Assembly: GCA_046724665.1 (NCBI GenBank)
Contig: JBKOWZ010000191.1
Span: 1-39,698, forward strand
DNA length: 39,698 bases
Reading direction: 5' to 3'
Source of the DNA: Actinocrinis sp046724665
GTDB lineage: Bacteria > Actinomycetota > Actinomycetes > Streptomycetales > Catenulisporaceae
Positions 5,865-13,431 of the stretch are shown in pieces. The position numbers were made by a program, and so were the translations under genes. Numbering within the stretch: position 1 is the first letter of the stretch; each line of letters begins with the position of its first letter. Below the pieces are notes generated by a model, which worked only from the letters and a program-made list of their open reading frames with translations, ran no database searches and was not told the origin of the DNA.

Positions 5865-7193
5865 GTGCTCACTGCCTTTGCCCGGGCATTCCGGACTCCG
5901 GACCTGCGCAAGAAGCTGTTGTTCACGCTCGCGGTCATGTTCCTGTTCCGGCTCGGGTCGCACATCCCGTCCCCGGGCGTGAACTCGGCGGCGATCCGGG
6001 CGTGCGTCTCCGGAAACGGGGCCACCACCGGACTCGGGCTGATCAACCTGTTCTCCGGCGGCGCGCTGCTGCAACTTTCCGTCTTCGCGCTCGGCATCAT
6101 GCCGTACATCACCGCGTCGATCATCCTCCAGCTGCTGACGGTGGTGATCCCCCGGCTCGACACCCTCAAGAAGGAGGGGCAGTCCGGCCAGGCGAAGATC
6201 ACCCAGTACACCCGGTACCTGACCGTGGGCCTCGCCATCCTCCAGTCCACCGGCCTGATCGCCACCGCGAAGTACTCGCCCAGCTACCTGATCTCCGGCT
6301 GCTCGAGCCAGATCGTCTACCCGAGCGTGGACACCAAGGCCATGGTCATCATGGTCGCGGTGATGGTGGCCGGCACCTCGATCATCATGTGGCTCGGCGA
6401 GCTGATCACCGACCGCGGCGTCGGCAACGGCATGTCGCTGCTGATCTTCACCTCGATCGCGTCCGGCTTCCCGTCCTCGCTGTGGGCCATCAAGGAGACC
6501 TCGAAGCTCGGCGGCGGCTGGGTGATCTTCCTCGGCGTGGTCGCGATGGGCATGATCATGGTCGGGTTCGTGGTCTTCATCGAGCAGGGCCAGCGGCGCA
6601 TCCCGGTGCAGTACGCCAAGAAGCAGGTCGGCCGGCGGATGTACGGCGGCTCCTCGACCTACATCCCGATCAAGGTGAACCAGGCCGGCGTCATCCCGGT
6701 CATCTTCGCCTCCTCGCTGCTCCAGCTGCCGGTGCTGGTGGCGCAGTTCGCCGACCCCAACGGCACCCACCACTGGTCGGTCTGGGTCCGCAACCAGCTC
6801 GGCCTGACCAACAACGGCTACTCGTACTACTACTCGCTCTCGTACTTCGTGCTGATCCTGTTCTTCGCCTTCTTCTACGTCGCGATCACGTTTAACCCCG
6901 ACGAGGTTGCGGACAATATGAAGAAGTACGGCGGCTTCATCCCGGGCATCCGCGCGGGCAAGCCGACCGCCGAATACCTGAACTACATCCTGACCCGGAT
7001 CACCTGGCCCGGAGCGCTGTACCTGGCGCTGATCGCGATCATCCCGATGATCGCGCTGGCCGAGTTCCGCACGGGCAGCAAGTTCCCCTTCGGCGGTACC
7101 TCGATCCTGATCATCGTGGGCGTCGGCCTCGAGACGGTCAAGCAGATCGAGAGCCAGTTGCAGCAGCACAACTACGAAGGGTTCCTTCGCTAA
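5865..7193 (+). CDS. secY: Protein translocase subunit SecY
   Basis: The 442-residue membrane protein is the channel subunit of the SecYEG translocon. Ten hydrophobic segments are discernible, starting at about residues 18-34. Family motifs include FRLGSHIPSPGV, the second-helix region NLFSGGALLQLSVFALGIMP, TDRGVGNGMSLLIF, the cytoplasmic loop QGQRRIPVQYAKK, and FNPDEVADNMKKYGGFIPGIR. The start is GTG 5865 with GGAGGA six bases upstream. Its TAA abuts the ATG of adk. Confidence 0.99.
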   Translation: MLTAFARAFRTPDLRKKLLFTLAVMFLFRLGSHIPSPGVNSAAIRACVSGNGATTGLGLINLFSGGALLQLSVFALGIMPYITASIILQLLTVVIPRLDTLKKEGQSGQAKITQYTRYLTVGLAILQSTGLIATAKYSPSYLISGCSSQIVYPSVDTKAMVIMVAVMVAGTSIIMWLGELITDRGVGNGMSLLIFTSIASGFPSSLWAIKETSKLGGGWVIFLGVVAMGMIMVGFVVFIEQGQRRIPVQYAKKQVGRRMYGGSSTYIPIKVNQAGVIPVIFASSLLQLPVLVAQFADPNGTHHWSVWVRNQLGLTNNGYSYYYSLSYFVLILFFAFFYVAITFNPDEVADNMKKYGGFIPGIRAGKPTAEYLNYILTRITWPGALYLALIAIIPMIALAEFRTGSKFPFGGTSILIIVGVGLETVKQIESQLQQHNYEGFLR

Positions 7194-7844
7194 ATGCGTA
7201 TCGTGCTTGTCGGCCCGCCCGGCGCGGGCAAGGGGACCCAGGCCAAGATCATCGCCGGGCGGCTGTCCATTCCGGCGATCTCGACCGGGGACATCTTCCG
7301 CGCCAACGTCGGGGCCGGCACGCCGCTGGGACTCGAGGCGAAGGGCTACATGGACGCCGGGCAGCTCGTGCCGGACGGCGTCACCATCGGCATGGTGCGC
7401 GACCGGCTGGCCGAGCCGGACGTGGCCGGCGGCTTCCTGCTCGACGGCTTCCCGCGCAACGTCGCGCAGGCCGAGGAGCTCGAGTCGATCCTGCTGGCCC
7501 TGGACACCAAGCTCGACGTCGTGCTCGAACTCGCGGTGGACAGCGACGAGGTGGTCCGCCGGATCGCCGGGCGGCGGCTGTGCCGCAACGACGCGACGCA
7601 CATCTTCCACGCGGACTTCAACCCGCCGCGGGTGCCAGGGGTCTGCGACGTCTGCGGCGGCGAGCTGTACCAGCGCGACGACGACGTGGAGGAGACGGTG
7701 CGCGAGCGGCTGGCCGTCTACCAGCGGGAGACCGCGCCCATCGTCGGCTTCTACGCCGAGCGCGGCCTGCTGGCCACGGTGGACGCCACCGGCGGCCTCG
7801 ACGAGGTCACCGAGCGGGCACTGAGTGCCCTCGACGACCGCTGA
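7194..7844 (+). CDS. adk: Adenylate kinase
   Basis: The 216-residue enzyme interconverts ATP + AMP and two ADP. It shows the P-loop GPPGAGKGT at residues 7-15, the AMP-binding STGDIFRA, and LLDGFPRN (82-89). It has a long LID domain with Cys130, Asp133, Cys151 and Cys154: the position usually held by the second of four zinc Cys is Asp, so metal binding would be CxxD...CxxC or absent. The gene starts directly after the secY stop and is co-transcribed in the secY-adk-map order. Confidence 0.98.
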   Translation: MRIVLVGPPGAGKGTQAKIIAGRLSIPAISTGDIFRANVGAGTPLGLEAKGYMDAGQLVPDGVTIGMVRDRLAEPDVAGGFLLDGFPRNVAQAEELESILLALDTKLDVVLELAVDSDEVVRRIAGRRLCRNDATHIFHADFNPPRVPGVCDVCGGELYQRDDDVEETVRERLAVYQRETAPIVGFYAERGLLATVDATGGLDEVTERALSALDDR

Positions 7845-7854
7845 GGCCGATCGC

Positions 7855-8670
7855 GTGATCGAGCTGAAGAACGAGGAGCAGTTCGCGCTGATGCGCGAGG
7901 CCGGCCTGGTCGTGGCGCGCACGCTCGAGCTGCTGCGCGCCGAGGTCAAGGACGGGGTCACCACGGCCAGGCTCGACGCGCTGGCCGAGGACTCGATCAG
8001 GTCGCAGGGCGCGATCCCGTCGTTCAAGGGCTACGGCGGCGGCCACGGCGCCCCCGAGTTCCCCGGCGTGATCTGCGCCTCGGTCAACCACGAGATCGTG
8101 CACGGCATCCCGGGCGAGCAGGTGGTGCGCGACGGCGACATCGTCTCGATCGACTGCGGCGCCATCTACCAGGGCTGGCACGGCGACTCGGCGATCACCG
8201 TGGCCTGCGGCGAGGCCGAGCCCGCATTGGCCGAGCTGATGCGGGTCACCGAGGAGGCGATGTGGCACGGCATCGCCGCGATCCGGCCAGGCGACCGGCT
8301 CAACAACATCGGCCGGGCGATCCAGACGTACGTGCGCGGCCAGGGCATGTACGGCATCGTCGAGGGCTACGGCGGCCACGGCATCGGCTCGCAGATGCAC
8401 ATGGACCCGATGGTCTTCAACCACCGCACCATCGACCGCGGCCCGCGGATGCAGGTGGGCATGGCCCTGGCGATCGAGCCGATGCTCACCCTCGGCCACA
8501 AGCAGACCATGGAGCTGTCCGACGGCTGGACCGTGGTGACCCGCGACGGTTCGAGCGCGGCGCACTTCGAGCACACCGTGGCGATCACCGAGCAGGGCCT
8601 GTGGGTCACCACCGCCTTCGACGGCGGGCGCGAGCGGCTGACCGCGATGGGGCTGGCGTCCCACCCCTGA
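7855..8670 (+). CDS. map: Methionine aminopeptidase, type I
   Basis: This enzyme removes the initiator Met. All metal ligands of the pita-bread fold are visible: Asp in SIDCGA, Asp in WHGDSAI, His in GYGGHGIG, Glu in AIEPML and Glu in HFEHTVAI, plus the substrate-contact His in NHEIVHG. I chose GTG 7855 (271 residues, starting IELKNEEQFALMREAG), since the family begins just before this segment and GAGG lies nine bases upstream. GTG 7825 is an alternative that would overlap adk by 20 bases. Confidence 0.96.
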   Translation: MIELKNEEQFALMREAGLVVARTLELLRAEVKDGVTTARLDALAEDSIRSQGAIPSFKGYGGGHGAPEFPGVICASVNHEIVHGIPGEQVVRDGDIVSIDCGAIYQGWHGDSAITVACGEAEPALAELMRVTEEAMWHGIAAIRPGDRLNNIGRAIQTYVRGQGMYGIVEGYGGHGIGSQMHMDPMVFNHRTIDRGPRMQVGMALAIEPMLTLGHKQTMELSDGWTVVTRDGSSAAHFEHTVAITEQGLWVTTAFDGGRERLTAMGLASHP

Positions 8671-8698
8671 CCGGCCCGACATCCGCGCCGACCCGACA

Positions 8699-8734
8699 CT
8701 GACATAGTGCGCGAGCGCGAGGTACACTCGCGAT
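8699..8734 (+). promoter_or_regulatory. Promoter for a leaderless DUF1707 gene
   Basis: CTGACA (8699-8704) and TACACT (8723-8728) are spaced 18 bases apart. A transcript starting seven bases after the -10 would begin at the A of ATG 8735. No ribosome binding site precedes that ATG, which fits a leaderless message, a common class in Actinobacteria. Confidence 0.5.
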
Positions 8735-9313
8735 ATGTCGCAAGCTGGGGTGCCGGACCCCAATGTCCGGGCGTCGGACGCCGACCGCGAGCGCATCGTG
8801 GAGCAGCTCAGGCAGCACACGGCCGACGGTCGGCTCACCATGGACGAGTTCGAGGAGCGGATGGCCGCGGCCTACGCCGCGAAGACCTACCGCGATCTGG
8901 CGGAGCTGACCCGCGACCTGCCCGTTGACCTGGGCGCGGCCGGCGGCCGACCGTACGCCGTGAGCGAGAAGTACGCCGCACGCGAGCACGACAACCAGTC
9001 CGAGTTCGTGAACGTCCTGATCGGCGCCGCGATGGACTGGAAGATGCAGAAGCAGCAGTTCCGCGACCAGATGCGCGAGCAGCGGCACCAGGCCAAGCTG
9101 GCGAAGCAGGCCGCGCAGCCGATCGGGGCCCGGTTCGCCGGGTGGGCGGCCATCTCCACTCTGCTGACCGGCATCTGGTTCATGGCCGGAATCACCAGCG
9201 GCGGCCACTTCGGTCACTTCTGGCCGATCTGGCCGATCGGCATCCTCGGCTTCTTCACCGTGCTCGGCGCGCTCAAGCACGCGGCGCTGCGCCGTGAGCT
9301 GACCCGGCGCTGA
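8735..9313 (+). CDS. DUF1707 domain membrane protein with 2TM C-terminus
   Basis: The 192-residue protein has an N-terminal DUF1707 domain (residues about 12-63) recognisable from RASDADRERIVEQL, DGRLTMDEFEERM and YRDLAELTRDLP. A charged helical stretch rich in Gln and Lys follows (about 97-125), then two membrane segments (about 135-155 and 160-180) with the aromatic turn FGHFWPIWPIG between them. It looks like an inner-membrane protein with a cytosolic N-terminal domain. Function is unknown; such proteins are widespread in Actinobacteria. It appears to be transcribed alone between map and infA. Confidence 0.9.
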   Translation: MSQAGVPDPNVRASDADRERIVEQLRQHTADGRLTMDEFEERMAAAYAAKTYRDLAELTRDLPVDLGAAGGRPYAVSEKYAAREHDNQSEFVNVLIGAAMDWKMQKQQFRDQMREQRHQAKLAKQAAQPIGARFAGWAAISTLLTGIWFMAGITSGGHFGHFWPIWPIGILGFFTVLGALKHAALRRELTRR

Positions 9314-9338
9314 CCGGCGCCCGGTCGGCTCGGGCCGA

Positions 9339-9369
9339 TTGGTGTTTTGCGCGCCCCGCGACGTAAACT
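9339..9369 (+). promoter_or_regulatory. Candidate infA promoter
   Basis: TAAACT at 9364-9369 is a good -10 hexamer in a locally AT-rich patch. The -35 TTGGTG at 9339-9344 is 19 bases away, slightly long. The position, 55 bases before infA, suits a promoter for the infA-rpmJ-rpsM segment. Confidence 0.42.
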
Positions 9370-9423
9370 TGCTCGTCGGTCATGCGACCGCGGCATGCAG
9401 TCGTCTACTGAAGAAGCGAGGAT

Positions 9424-9645
9424 ATGCCCAAGAAAGAAGGGGCCATCGAGATCGAGGGCACCGTCGTCGAGTCTCTGCCCAACGCGATGTTCCGGGTCGA
9501 GCTGCAAAACGGGCACAAGGTTCTCGCGCACATCAGCGGGAAGATGCGGATGCACTACATCCGGATCCTCCCGGACGACCGGGTCGTCGTCGAGCTCAGC
9601 CCGTACGACCTGACCCGCGGCCGGATCGTGTACCGGTACAAGTAA
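9424..9645 (+). CDS. infA: Translation initiation factor IF-1
   Basis: The 73-residue protein is a single S1-like OB fold with the IF-1 sequence MPKKEGAIEIEGTVVE, LPNAMFRVELQNGHKVLAHI, SGKMRMHYIRILPDDRV and LSPYDLTRGRIVYRYK. IF-1 binds the A site of the 30S subunit during initiation. GAGGAT directly before the ATG gives only short spacing; AGCGAGG is the likely binding site. rpmJ follows after 66 bases. Confidence 0.99.
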   Translation: MPKKEGAIEIEGTVVESLPNAMFRVELQNGHKVLAHISGKMRMHYIRILPDDRVVVELSPYDLTRGRIVYRYK

Positions 9646-9711
9646 CCCCGTAAGCAAGCAATTACATACGCATATCGTCCGCGATCACGATCGCTCGAAG
9701 GGACCTCCATC

Positions 9712-9825
9712 ATGAAGGTCAAGCCGAGCGTCAAGCCGATCTGCGACAAGTGCAAGGTGATCCGCCGTCACGGCCGGGTCATGGTGATCTGCGAGAACCT
9801 GCGGCACAAGCAGCGCCAGGGCTGA
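9712..9825 (+). CDS. rpmJ: 50S ribosomal protein L36, zinc-binding type
   Basis: A 37-residue open frame from ATG 9712 to TGA 9823-9825 reads MKVKPSVKPICDKCKVIRRH and continues to a C-terminal QRQG. CDKC, a third Cys in MVICEN and His in LRHK are the four zinc ligands of the C+ form of L36. GAAGGGA lies at 9698-9704 as ribosome binding site. Its place between infA and rpsM is the standard actinobacterial order. Confidence 0.98.
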   Translation: MKVKPSVKPICDKCKVIRRHGRVMVICENLRHKQRQG

Positions 9826-9935
9826 AACGCCCGGCGCACCCTGTGCGGCACGCAGGACCGCTCTCCCGTCCACCGCGCGCTTGCTCGTCGTCCGCGATTG
9901 ACGTCCAGCACCCGTAAGAGCGCGGCATCCCGACC

Positions 9936-9987
9936 CCGGTAGCGATACCGGACGACACCCCCGGCACGGAGGCCGGGGACCTTTCTG
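9936..9987 (+). promoter_or_regulatory. Hairpins in the L36-S13 gap
   Basis: The 252-base rpmJ-rpsM gap (9826-10077) holds two clear stems. CCGGTA (9936-9941) pairs with TACCGG (9946-9951) around a GCGA tetraloop. CCCCGGC (9959-9965) pairs with GCCGGGG (9972-9978), followed by ACCTTTCT, which is terminator-like but weak in T. CCCCGG at 9934-9939 could also pair with CCGGGG at 9973-9978, so the stems may be alternatives. The rest of the gap shows no gene. The ribosome binding site AAAAAGGAG for rpsM lies at 10060-10068. Confidence 0.4.
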
Positions 9988-10077
9988 TGCAGTGCTGGCT
10001 GGCCCGTCTGGGCAGCACAGGACAGGAACGGTGCCGCGCCAGACCTCCGCGAACGAAGGAAAAAGGAGCCTGCCGAG

Positions 10078-10458
10078 ATGGCACGCCTCGTCGGAGTCGA
10101 TCTCCCCCGCGAGAAGCGGCTGGAGATCGCCCTGACCTACATCTACGGCATCGGCCGCACCCGTGCGCAGCAGACCTGCGCCGAGGCCGGTGTCTCCCCG
10201 GATGTCCGGGTGAAGGACCTGTCCGAAGACGACCTGGTCAAGCTGCGCGACTGGATCGACGCGAACTACAAGGTGGAGGGCGACCTGCGCCGCGAGGTGG
10301 CCGCCGACATCCGCCGCAAGATGGAGATCGGCTGCTACCAGGGTCTGCGCCACCGCCGCGGCCTGCCGGTGCGCGGCCAGCGCACGCACACCAACGCGCG
10401 TACCCGCAAGGGCCCGCGCCGCGCCATCGCCGGCAAGAAGAAGCCCGGAAAGAAGTAG
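10078..10458 (+). CDS. rpsM: 30S ribosomal protein S13
   Basis: The 126-residue protein has the S13 helix-two-turn-helix region LTYIYGIGRTRAQQ and the signature CYQGLRHRRGLPVRGQRTHT, NARTRKGPRR, then a Lys-rich tail. S13 in the 30S head contacts the P-site tRNA and forms bridges with L5 and 23S rRNA. The start ATG 10078 has a strong ribosome binding site. A short hairpin region separates it from rpsK. Confidence 0.98.
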   Translation: MARLVGVDLPREKRLEIALTYIYGIGRTRAQQTCAEAGVSPDVRVKDLSEDDLVKLRDWIDANYKVEGDLRREVAADIRRKMEIGCYQGLRHRRGLPVRGQRTHTNARTRKGPRRAIAGKKKPGKK

Positions 10459-10482
10459 TCCCCGCCGGTCCGCAGGGGACCG
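10458..10482 (+). promoter_or_regulatory. Two exclusive hairpins between rpsM and rpsK
   Basis: GTCCCC (10458-10463) can pair with GGGGAC (10475-10480), or CGGTCC (10466-10471) can pair with GGACCG (10477-10482). The right arms overlap, so only one can form. The first stem begins at the last base of the rpsM stop codon. They may tune transcript stability or translation of rpsK; the sequence alone does not decide. Confidence 0.35.
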
Positions 10483-10509
10483 ATCACCTCACTTGGAGTA
10501 CAGCGAGAT

Positions 10510-10923
10510 ATGCCTCCCAAGAGCCGTCAGGCCGCGGGCGCCGCGAAGACCAAGGTGCGCCGCAAGGAGAAGAAGAACGTCGCCCACGGGCACGCGCACA
10601 TCAAGAGCACCTTCAACAACACGATCGTCTCGATCACCGACCCGCAGGGCAACGTGATCTCCTGGGCCAGCTCCGGCCAGGTCGGCTTCAAGGGTTCGCG
10701 CAAGTCAACCCCCTTCGCCGCGCAGATGACCGCCGAGGCCGCCGCCCGCCGCGCCATGGAGCACGGCATGCGCAAGGTGGACGTGTTCGTCAAGGGTCCG
10801 GGCTCCGGCCGAGAGACCGCGATCCGCTCGCTCCAGCAGACCGGCCTCGAGGTCGGGTCCATCAACGATGTGACCCCGTCCCCGCACAACGGCTGCCGTC
10901 CGCCGAAGCGCCGCCGCGTCTGA
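10510..10923 (+). CDS. rpsK: 30S ribosomal protein S11
   Basis: The 137-residue protein carries HGHAHIKSTFNNTIVSITD, SWASSGQVGFKGSRKSTPFAAQ, VKGPGSGRETAIRSLQ and the ending DVTPSPHNGCRPPKRRRV, all S11 hallmarks. It forms part of the mRNA exit channel on the platform. GGAG lies at 10495-10498. The extreme N-terminus is a basic low-complexity stretch of about 20 residues. Confidence 0.98.
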   Translation: MPPKSRQAAGAAKTKVRRKEKKNVAHGHAHIKSTFNNTIVSITDPQGNVISWASSGQVGFKGSRKSTPFAAQMTAEAAARRAMEHGMRKVDVFVKGPGSGRETAIRSLQQTGLEVGSINDVTPSPHNGCRPPKRRRV

Positions 10924-10943
10924 GAGCCAGGAGATAGAAGGAA

Positions 10944-11570
10944 ATGGCCCGTTACATCGGACCCGACTGCAAGCGGTGCCGCCGCGAGAAGACCAAGCTC
11001 TTCCTCAAGGGCGCCAAGTGCGAGTCGGCCAAGTGCCCCATCGAGATCCGTCCCTACCCGCCGGGCGAGCACGGCCGCGGCCGGACCAAGGACAGCGAGT
11101 ACCTGCTCCAGATGCGCGAGAAGCAGAAGTGCGCGCGCATCTACGGCGTCCTCGAGAAGCAGTTCCGCGGCTACTACGAGGAGGCGAACCGCAAGCAGGG
11201 CAAGACCGGCGAGAACCTGCTGCGCATCCTCGAGTCGCGCCTCGACAACGTCGTCTACCGGGCCGGCTTCGCCAAGTCCCGCGACCACGCCCGCCAGCTG
11301 GTGCGGCACGGCCATATCATGCTCAACGGCCACAAGGCGGACATCCCGTCGATGCGGGTGCGTGAGAACGACATCGTCGAGGTCCGCAGGGACTCGCTCG
11401 AGCTGGCCCCGTTCGTGGTGGCCCGCGCCGAGGCCGGCGAGCGCACCGTGCCGGCCTGGCTCGAGGTCATCCCGTCGCGGATGCGGATCCTGGTCCACTC
11501 GCTGCCCGCGCGCCAGGTGATCGACACCCAGGTGCAGGAGCAGCTGATCGTCGAGCTCTACTCCAAGTAA
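10944..11570 (+). CDS. rpsD: 30S ribosomal protein S4, zinc-type
   Basis: The 208-residue protein begins MARYIGPDCKRCRREKTKLF. Cys9, Cys12, Cys26 and Cys31 form the zinc knuckle of the C+ S4 type. The S4 RNA-binding domain is visible at LESRLDNVVYRAGFAKSRDH, ARQLVRHGHIMLNG, and the protein ends VQEQLIVELYSK. S4 starts 30S assembly and in E. coli also regulates the alpha operon. It lies between rpsK and rpoA as expected; a long hairpin follows. Confidence 0.98.
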   Translation: MARYIGPDCKRCRREKTKLFLKGAKCESAKCPIEIRPYPPGEHGRGRTKDSEYLLQMREKQKCARIYGVLEKQFRGYYEEANRKQGKTGENLLRILESRLDNVVYRAGFAKSRDHARQLVRHGHIMLNGHKADIPSMRVRENDIVEVRRDSLELAPFVVARAEAGERTVPAWLEVIPSRMRILVHSLPARQVIDTQVQEQLIVELYSK

Positions 11571-11602
11571 GCCGGCAGTCGGGTTCGGAGAGCAGAAATA
11601 CG

Positions 11603-11639
11603 GGAGTGCCGTCTCGGGGTTATCCTGGGACGGCACTCC
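11603..11639 (+). terminator. Long hairpin between rpsD and rpoA
   Basis: GGAGTGCCGTC (11603-11613) and GACGGCACTCC (11629-11639) form a perfect 11-bp stem, with a T-G wobble and a C-G pair extending it inward. The loop is 11 bases and there is no T tract. It lies 32 bases after the rpsD stop and 72 before rpoA, so it may reduce read-through or act in RNA processing. The 139-base gap otherwise holds only the GGAGG ribosome binding site at 11701-11705. Confidence 0.5.
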
Positions 11640-11710
11640 TGAGGCGCGTCCACGCCTGGGCGTGCCTGGCGGGCGTCAAATAGCGGGCGCCCCTGATCAC
11701 GGAGGTTCCA

Positions 11711-12733
11711 TTGCTCATCGCTCAGCGTCCCACGCTGACCGAGGAAGTCGTTGACGAGTTCCGCTCCCGGTTCACCATCGAGCCGCTGGAGCCCGGCTTC
11801 GGATACACCCTCGGCAACTCCCTGCGCCGCACCCTGCTCTCCTCGATCCCGGGCGCGGCCGTCACCAGCATCCGCATCGACGGGGTGCTGCACGAGTTCC
11901 AGACCATCCCGGGCGTCAAGGAGGACGTCACCGACCTGATCCTGAACATCAAGGGCCTGGTCGTCTCCTCCGAGCACGACGAGCCGGTGGTCATGTACCT
12001 GCGCAAGCAGGGCCCCGGCATCGTCACCGCCGCGGACATCGCCCCGCCGGCCGGCGTCGAGGTGCACAACCCCGAGCTGCTGCTGGCCACGCTCAACGGC
12101 AAGGGCAAGCTGGAGATGGAGCTGACGGTCGAGCGCGGCCGCGGCTACGTCTCAGCGGTGCAGAACAAGCAGGCCGGCCAGGAGATCGGCCGGATCCCGG
12201 TGGACTCGATCTATTCCCCGGTGCTCAAGGTCAAGTACGAGGTGCTGGCGACCCGCGTCGAGCAGCGCACCGACTTCGACAAGCTGGTCGTGGACGTCGA
12301 GACCAAGCCCTGCCTGCGCCCGCGCGACGCGGTCGCCTCGGCCGGCAAGACCCTGGTCGAGCTGTTCGGCCTGGCCCGCGAGCTGAATGTCGAGGCCGAG
12401 GGCATCGACATGGGCCCGTCCCCGACGGACGCCGCCCTGGCCGCCGACCTGGCGCTGCCGATCGAGGAGCTGGAGCTGACCGTCCGCTCCTACAACTGCC
12501 TCAAACGTGAGGGCATCCACACCGTGGGCGAACTGGTCGCGCGCTCCGAGGCCGACCTGCTGGACATCCGCAACTTCGGCGCCAAGTCCATCGACGAGGT
12601 CAAGGCGAAGCTGCACACCATGGGCCTGGCCCTGAAGGACTCCCCGCCCGGATTCGACCCGTCGCTGGCGCTGGCCGAGGCCTACGGCGGCGACGACGAC
12701 GACCTGTCGTACGCCGAGACCGAGCAGTACTAG
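11711..12733 (+). CDS. rpoA: DNA-directed RNA polymerase subunit alpha
   Basis: The 340-residue protein has the N-terminal assembly domain (FTIEPLEPGFGYTLGNSLRR, TLLSSIPGAAVTSIRIDGV), the linker and the C-terminal domain that binds UP elements and activators (LELTVRSYNCLKREGIHTVG, LLDIRNFGAKSIDEVKAKL). The tail is acidic (GGDDDDLSYAETEQY). The start codon is TTG 11711 with GGAGG six bases upstream, a rare start that may limit its translation. Length is normal for Actinobacteria. Confidence 0.99.
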   Translation: MLIAQRPTLTEEVVDEFRSRFTIEPLEPGFGYTLGNSLRRTLLSSIPGAAVTSIRIDGVLHEFQTIPGVKEDVTDLILNIKGLVVSSEHDEPVVMYLRKQGPGIVTAADIAPPAGVEVHNPELLLATLNGKGKLEMELTVERGRGYVSAVQNKQAGQEIGRIPVDSIYSPVLKVKYEVLATRVEQRTDFDKLVVDVETKPCLRPRDAVASAGKTLVELFGLARELNVEAEGIDMGPSPTDAALAADLALPIEELELTVRSYNCLKREGIHTVGELVARSEADLLDIRNFGAKSIDEVKAKLHTMGLALKDSPPGFDPSLALAEAYGGDDDDLSYAETEQY

Positions 12734-12764
12734 TCACCACGCAGCACCAGTAACCACACAGCGT

Positions 12765-12789
12765 CCGGGGTCCGATTCGCGGGCCCCGG
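12765..12789 (+). promoter_or_regulatory. Hairpin between rpoA and rplQ
   Basis: CCGGGGTCC (12765-12773) pairs with GGGCCCCGG (12781-12789), with one T-G wobble, around a seven-base loop. It lies in the 131-base rpoA-rplQ gap and has no T tract. A processing site or partial terminator is possible. AAGGAGAAGG at 12849-12858 is the rplQ ribosome binding site. Confidence 0.38.
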
Positions 12790-12864
12790 GACTGCGCGAG
12801 GTACCACGGTTCCGAAGAGAACGGCAGTCGGCCCGCGCAGGAACCACAAGGAGAAGGCAGCCCA

Positions 12865-13431
12865 ATGCCCACCCCGAAGAAGGGCCCCCGCCTCGGCGGG
12901 TCAGGCGCGCACCAGAAGCACATGCTGGCGAACCTGGCCAAGTCCCTGATCGAGCACGGCGGCATCACCACCACGCACGCCAAGGCGCGCGAGCTGCGGC
13001 CGTTCGTCGAGCCGCTGATCACCAAGGCCAAGAAGGGCGGCCTGCACAACCGCCGCCAGGTCATGGCCGCGCTGGAGATCCGCAACTCCGCGTTCTACGA
13101 CGGCGGCGGCGTGATCGCCAAGCTGTTCGAGCAGGTCGGTCCGGCGTACGCGGAGCGTCCGGGCGGCTACACCCGGATCATCAAGCTCGGCCCGCGCCGC
13201 GGCGACAACGCGCCGATGGCCCGCATCGAGCTGGTCGAGGCCCGCACCGTGCAGCAGCAGGCCACCGACGAGGCGAGCGCGGCGACCCGGCGTGCGGTCA
13301 AGGAGGCCGAGGCGAAGCAGACCGCGGAACCCACCGCGGACGCGGCCGAGGCGGACACGGTCGAAGCAGACGCGGTCGAGGCGGACACCGAGGACTCGGC
13401 AGAGCCCGAGGACGCCAAGCCCGAGGCCTGA
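12865..13431 (+). CDS. rplQ: 50S ribosomal protein L17 with acidic C-terminal extension
   Basis: Residues 1-128 are a complete L17 (MPTPKKGPRLGGSGAHQKHM, LIEHGGITTTHAKARELRP, RNSAFYDGGGVIAKLF, GYTRIIKLGPRRGDNAPMA). Residues 129-188 are an extra tail of Ala, Glu, Asp and Thr with repeated VEAD units (TVEADAVEADTEDSAEPED). Actinobacterial L17 often carries such tails; this one adds about 60 residues. L17 lies beside the peptide exit tunnel, so the tail probably projects outside the ribosome. Its TGA overlaps the ATG of truA. Confidence 0.97.
   Translation: MPTPKKGPRLGGSGAHQKHMLANLAKSLIEHGGITTTHAKARELRPFVEPLITKAKKGGLHNRRQVMAALEIRNSAFYDGGGVIAKLFEQVGPAYAERPGGYTRIIKLGPRRGDNAPMARIELVEARTVQQQATDEASAATRRAVKEAEAKQTAEPTADAAEADTVEADAVEADTEDSAEPEDAKPEA

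Noticed and set aside
5814..8027. A 737-codon minus-strand open frame opposite secY-adk-map
   Set aside because: Shadow of strongly conserved plus-strand genes; composition typical of reverse frames of GC-rich DNA.
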